DNA from: Spirochaetales bacterium
Lineage (GTDB): Bacteria; Spirochaetota; Spirochaetia; Treponematales; Rectinemataceae
Length of the DNA: 8,713 bases
Direction of reading: 5' to 3'
Assembly: GCA_015657395.1 (NCBI GenBank)
Contig: JADLKI010000011.1
Location: 103,463 to 112,175, forward strand
A model generated the notes under the pieces. The model searched no databases, was not told the origin of the DNA, and was given only the letters and a program-made list of their open reading frames with translations. Below, one piece after another: positions 6,131-8,713 of this stretch (position 1 is its first letter; every line of letters starts with the position of its first letter). The translations under genes were made by a program, and so were the position numbers.

Positions 6131-6757
6131 ATGGAAGAAGACCCCCCTCTCACCAGACGAAAACTCCAGGCCCGCGAAACGCGGAAGCGCATCCTCGAAA
6201 GCGCACTCTCGCTTTTCCGCGAAAAGGGCTTCGATCAAGTGTCGATCGACGAAATCACTTCTACCGCCGGCGTCTCCAAAGGCTCATTCTATACTTATTT
6301 TCAGACGAAAAGCGATATCATCATCGAAGAGTTCCGCCTCATCGACTATTTCTATGAAAAAAAAGAGACCGTCATTCTGCGCAATCCCGATGCGGCCTCC
6401 CGCCTGCTGGCCTTTACGCGCTATCAGCTCGACTATATTCACAAGCATATGGGATTCCGCACCCTCTCGATTCTCTACATCAATCAGATGTCCACGTTCT
6501 ACGATCAGAAGATACTCTCCAACCGCGAACGCCCTCTCGTGAACATTGTGTCGAAGGTCATCGCCGAGGGTCAGGCTGCCGGCCAGATACGGCCCGGCGA
6601 TCCGGTAGAGCTCGCGGAATGGATGAACCGCTGCATGCGCGGATTCTTCCTCGACTGGGCGATTTCGAAGGGCGCACTCGACATAAGGAAGGACGGCATG
6701 CGCTTTTTCGGTGAATTCGTGTTGTCTGCGCTGTGCACGAAACAGCCGCACGCATAG
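6131..6757 (+). CDS. TetR/AcrR family transcriptional regulator
   Basis: A 208-residue DNA-binding regulator, probably a homodimeric repressor released by a small ligand. The N-terminal TetR domain is clear: RETRKRILESALSLFREKGF (15-34), then the helix-turn-helix about 38-57 with SIDEITSTAGVSKGSFYTYF, and the following TKSDIIIEEF helix. The rest is an all-helical ligand and dimerisation domain of typical size, whose ligand cannot be read from sequence. ATG at 6131 has only a weak GAGAG ribosome site; an ATG at 6117 is in another frame. It is co-transcribed with the patatin-like lipase starting 9 bp downstream, and is divergent from a short-chain dehydrogenase. The intergenic palindrome is its probable target. 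Its neighbours suggest a fatty-acid or acyl-CoA-type effector, which is inference only. Confidence 0.93.
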   Translation: MEEDPPLTRRKLQARETRKRILESALSLFREKGFDQVSIDEITSTAGVSKGSFYTYFQTKSDIIIEEFRLIDYFYEKKETVILRNPDAASRLLAFTRYQLDYIHKHMGFRTLSILYINQMSTFYDQKILSNRERPLVNIVSKVIAEGQAAGQIRPGDPVELAEWMNRCMRGFFLDWAISKGALDIRKDGMRFFGEFVLSALCTKQPHA

Positions 6758-6766
6758 GAGGTACGT

Positions 6767-7831
6767 ATGGCCCGCTATCGCAATCTTGTCTTCAAGGGGG
6801 GAGGCGTCCGCGGTATCGCATATCTGGGCGCGCTGAAGTATCTCTACGAACACGAGCTCATGTCCACGATTGAGCGTGTGGCGGGCACCTCTGCGGGAGC
6901 CATCACTGCGCTCGGCGTGGCGCTCTTCCCCTCGGATTTTGCACGGTTCAAGGAGATGGCGGACAGCCTCGACTACCGCAAGGTCCCCTCGGAAGACGAC
7001 GAGAGCACACGCAACGAGAGCAGAGGACTGCTCGCCCTCACCGAGCTCTACCGCGACCTCGCCCTCTTCAAAAACCTCCAGTGTTCACTTCGCCTTTTGC
7101 AGGTAAAAGGCTGGTATTCGAGCGCCTATCTCTACCAGTGGCTCCGCTCGATCATCGCCGAGCGTTTCACCGTGACGAAAACAACATATACCTTTGCAGA
7201 CTTCAACGATCCCGAAATTCACAAGGATGGACAGGCCTTCCCCCTTCTCTACATCACGGGTACCGACATCACGAACCGCACACCGCGGCTGTTTTCCCTG
7301 GAAACCACGCCCGACATGGAGGTGGCGCTGGCGGTGCGCATTTCGATGTCGATTCCCCTTTTCTTCGAGGCAATTCAATACCAGTATCCCGAGACAGGCG
7401 AAGAGCAGTGCTATGTCGACGGCGGACTCATGTGGAACTACCCGGTCGATATGTTCGACGACCAGAAGTACGCCAAAAAACTGGTCGACGGCGCAAACGA
7501 GGAGACGCTCGGACTCTTTCTGTATTCCTCGGAGAAGGAGACCAGCCATAAGCCTGTAAAATCCATGATCGATTACATGGGAGCGCTCTTCGAGAGCATC
7601 TCGCTCGTTCAGGAGCAGCTCGTCATCCGCACGGAGAAGAATTATTCGCGGACCGTCTTCATCGGTGACTGCGGCATAGAGGCGACAGATTTCGATATCG
7701 AGCTTGGCGACACGCGGTACAACAGTCTCTTCGATTCGGGATACTCGGCCGCATCGAAATTTTTCGAATCCCGGACTCCGTGGTCGAAGTTCTTCAGCGC
7801 CCTCAAGGAAAAGCTCGGATGGAAAGAATAG
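6767..7831 (+). CDS. Patatin-like phospholipase
   Basis: A 354-residue serine acyl hydrolase that probably releases fatty acids from phospholipids or other lipids. The Ser-Asp catalytic dyad is complete: the oxyanion loop GGGVRG at 11-16, nucleophile Ser42 in GTSAG (40-44), and Asp218 in DGG (218-220). No signal peptide or membrane segment is visible, so it is probably cytoplasmic or membrane-peripheral. A charged, low-complexity stretch (about 74-86, SEDDESTRNES) and helices to about 130 form the variable cap between the two catalytic motifs. The C-terminal 130 residues have no motif I recognise. ATG at 6767 is preceded by AGGAGG, which overlaps the tetR TAG stop, so the two genes are probably translated from one message. 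No terminator is visible before the next promoter. The exact substrate is unknown. Confidence 0.93.
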   Translation: MARYRNLVFKGGGVRGIAYLGALKYLYEHELMSTIERVAGTSAGAITALGVALFPSDFARFKEMADSLDYRKVPSEDDESTRNESRGLLALTELYRDLALFKNLQCSLRLLQVKGWYSSAYLYQWLRSIIAERFTVTKTTYTFADFNDPEIHKDGQAFPLLYITGTDITNRTPRLFSLETTPDMEVALAVRISMSIPLFFEAIQYQYPETGEEQCYVDGGLMWNYPVDMFDDQKYAKKLVDGANEETLGLFLYSSEKETSHKPVKSMIDYMGALFESISLVQEQLVIRTEKNYSRTVFIGDCGIEATDFDIELGDTRYNSLFDSGYSAASKFFESRTPWSKFFSALKEKLGWKE

Positions 7832-7843
7832 CATGATTCTGCC

Positions 7844-7872
7844 TTGACCGCTTCCCCGTATCGTGAGATTAT
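7844..7872 (+). promoter_or_regulatory. Promoter of mrp gene
   Basis: TTGACC at 7844-7849 and GATTAT at 7867-7872 are separated by 17 bp, with five and four of six consensus matches. The expected transcription start near 7879 falls at the centre of the perfect palindrome 7869-7888. Confidence 0.55.
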
Positions 7873-7888
7873 GAGCATATGCTCATAA
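7869..7888. promoter_or_regulatory. Perfect 20-bp palindrome over mrp promoter (operator candidate)
   Basis: TTATGAGCAT and its exact reverse complement are joined without a spacer (centre 7878/7879). It covers the end of the -10 element and the predicted start point of the mrp transcript. The core TGAGCA-N2-TGCTCA has the layout of operators described for ArsR/SmtB-type repressors (TGAACA-N2-TGTTCA), but no such regulator is in the window, so the binding protein is unknown. Confidence 0.7.
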
Positions 7889-7924
7889 CCCCAGTCGGGT
7901 TGTCTGTGCACAAGGAGTCATCCA

Positions 7925-8713
7925 ATGAGTTTTATCCCTGAGAAAAAGCAGAATCCTGCGGTGAAGCGTGTCATCGGTGTCGTCAGCGGCAAGGGCGGCG
8001 TAGGAAAATCGATGGTGGCATCGCTTCTTGCGGAATCCTTTGCCTCCCGCGGGTTGAAGGTTGGCCTGCTCGATGCGGACATCACGGGCCCCAGCATACC
8101 GCGCATGCTCGGCATCGACAGTTTCCGCGGCGAATCCGACGGAGAGCACCTCTTCCCGGTCGAAAATGAAGAAGGCATCAAAGTGCTCTCGATCAATCTC
8201 TTCAACGAAAGGGAAGACGAGCCGGTGATATGGCGGGGCCCCCTGCTCGCCAAAGCCATCGACCAGTTCTGGTCGGACACGGTCTGGGGGGACCTCGATT
8301 ACCTCATCATCGATTTTCCCCCCGGAACTTCGGATGTCGTGCTCACTGCCTTTCAGACAATTCCCTTCTCCGGCATTGTCATCGTGGCGACGCCGCAGGA
8401 TTATGTGTCGATGATCGTGCGCAAATCGATCAATATGGCCTCGATGCTCAAGACACCGGTCCTCGGCGTGGTGGAGAACATGCGCACGATGGTCTGCCCG
8501 CACTGTGGCAGCGAAGTCGCCCTGTTCGACGACGGTACGCAGAACGGCGCCCAGCGCATGGGCCTACCCCTGCTCGCAAGCCTGCCCTGGAGAAAGGACC
8601 TCGCGCAGTCCCGGGCGCTCCGCTGGTCCGCACTGAGCAGCGCTGTCCACAAAGACGCGGACACCATGGCAAACGAAGTGGAGCTCGCGCTCGCTTCCGT
8701 GTCCCCGGCATAA
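7925..8713 (+). CDS. mrp: Mrp/NBP35 family iron-sulfur carrier ATPase
   Basis: A 262-residue P-loop ATPase of the Mrp (ApbC) group, which binds an Fe-S cluster and passes it to target apoproteins in the cytoplasm. Seen: deviant Walker A GKGGVGKS (22-29) with the signature first lysine, Walker A' region DADITGPSIPR (50-60), WRGP (103-106), Walker B-like IIDFPPGTSD (128-137), and VVENMRTMVCPHCG with the cluster cysteines Cys191 and Cys194, which bind one cluster across the dimer. The protein starts almost directly with the ATPase domain. The N-terminal MIP18/DUF59 domain of many Mrp proteins is absent, as in shorter archaeal and anaerobe types. ATG at 7925 has AAGGAG upstream at good spacing. 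The TAA stop is the final codon of the window. It has its own promoter with an overlapping palindromic operator candidate. Confidence 0.92.
   Translation: MSFIPEKKQNPAVKRVIGVVSGKGGVGKSMVASLLAESFASRGLKVGLLDADITGPSIPRMLGIDSFRGESDGEHLFPVENEEGIKVLSINLFNEREDEPVIWRGPLLAKAIDQFWSDTVWGDLDYLIIDFPPGTSDVVLTAFQTIPFSGIVIVATPQDYVSMIVRKSINMASMLKTPVLGVVENMRTMVCPHCGSEVALFDDGTQNGAQRMGLPLLASLPWRKDLAQSRALRWSALSSAVHKDADTMANEVELALASVSPA

Noticed and set aside
6767..7831. Patatin-like lipase as an anti-phage (CBASS-type) effector
   Set aside because: No nucleotidyltransferase, sensor or other defence gene is next to it. Coupling to a TetR gene and a dehydrogenase fits lipid metabolism better.

Overview
This window is 8,713 bases of compact, fairly GC-rich (by eye a little under 60%) bacterial chromosome. 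It holds nine protein genes: eight complete, and one (sbcB) cut by the left edge. I see no tRNA, rRNA, insertion sequence, CRISPR array or phage gene, and no intergenic gap longer than about 135 bases. The mix of genes (a DUF1576 membrane protein, a GufA-type ZIP transporter, a free-standing Mrp ATPase with a CPHC motif, and a long single-function P5C dehydrogenase) fits an anaerobic or fermentative bacterium. A spirochaete-like host is my best guess, but this rests on gene mix alone and is weak.

Layout from left to right. (1) A minus-strand operon at about 2500 to 1: a DUF1576 integral membrane protein, then a 130-residue unrecognised protein, then exonuclease I (sbcB). Gaps are 4 and 9 bp, with each downstream Shine-Dalgarno sequence inside the end of the gene before it. 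(2) A plus-strand, apparently single-gene unit for delta-1-pyrroline-5-carboxylate dehydrogenase, ended by a strong hairpin terminator. (3) A minus-strand ZIP-family metal transporter with its own promoter. (4) A minus-strand short-chain dehydrogenase with its own terminator. (5) Divergent from that, a plus-strand TetR regulator followed 9 bp later by a patatin-like phospholipase. (6) A plus-strand Mrp/NBP35-type Fe-S carrier ATPase with its own promoter. Its stop codon is the last codon of the window.

Most of the genes are ordinary; the more interesting signals are regulatory. The 135-bp region between the dehydrogenase and tetR holds a 22-bp interrupted palindrome (TTCAnTGAC-N4-GTCAnTGAA), placed where it would cover the start of the dehydrogenase transcript. 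A further half-site sits on the -35 element of the tetR promoter. This suggests a self-regulating TetR controlling a small lipid module of dehydrogenase and lipase. Upstream of mrp a perfect 20-bp palindrome overlaps the predicted -10 element and start point, a clear operator candidate whose regulator is not in the window. A weaker inverted repeat overlaps the -10 of the metal transporter promoter. No convincingly new multi-gene system is visible. The least explained unit is the operon joining a DUF1576 protein, the 130-residue orphan and exonuclease I.
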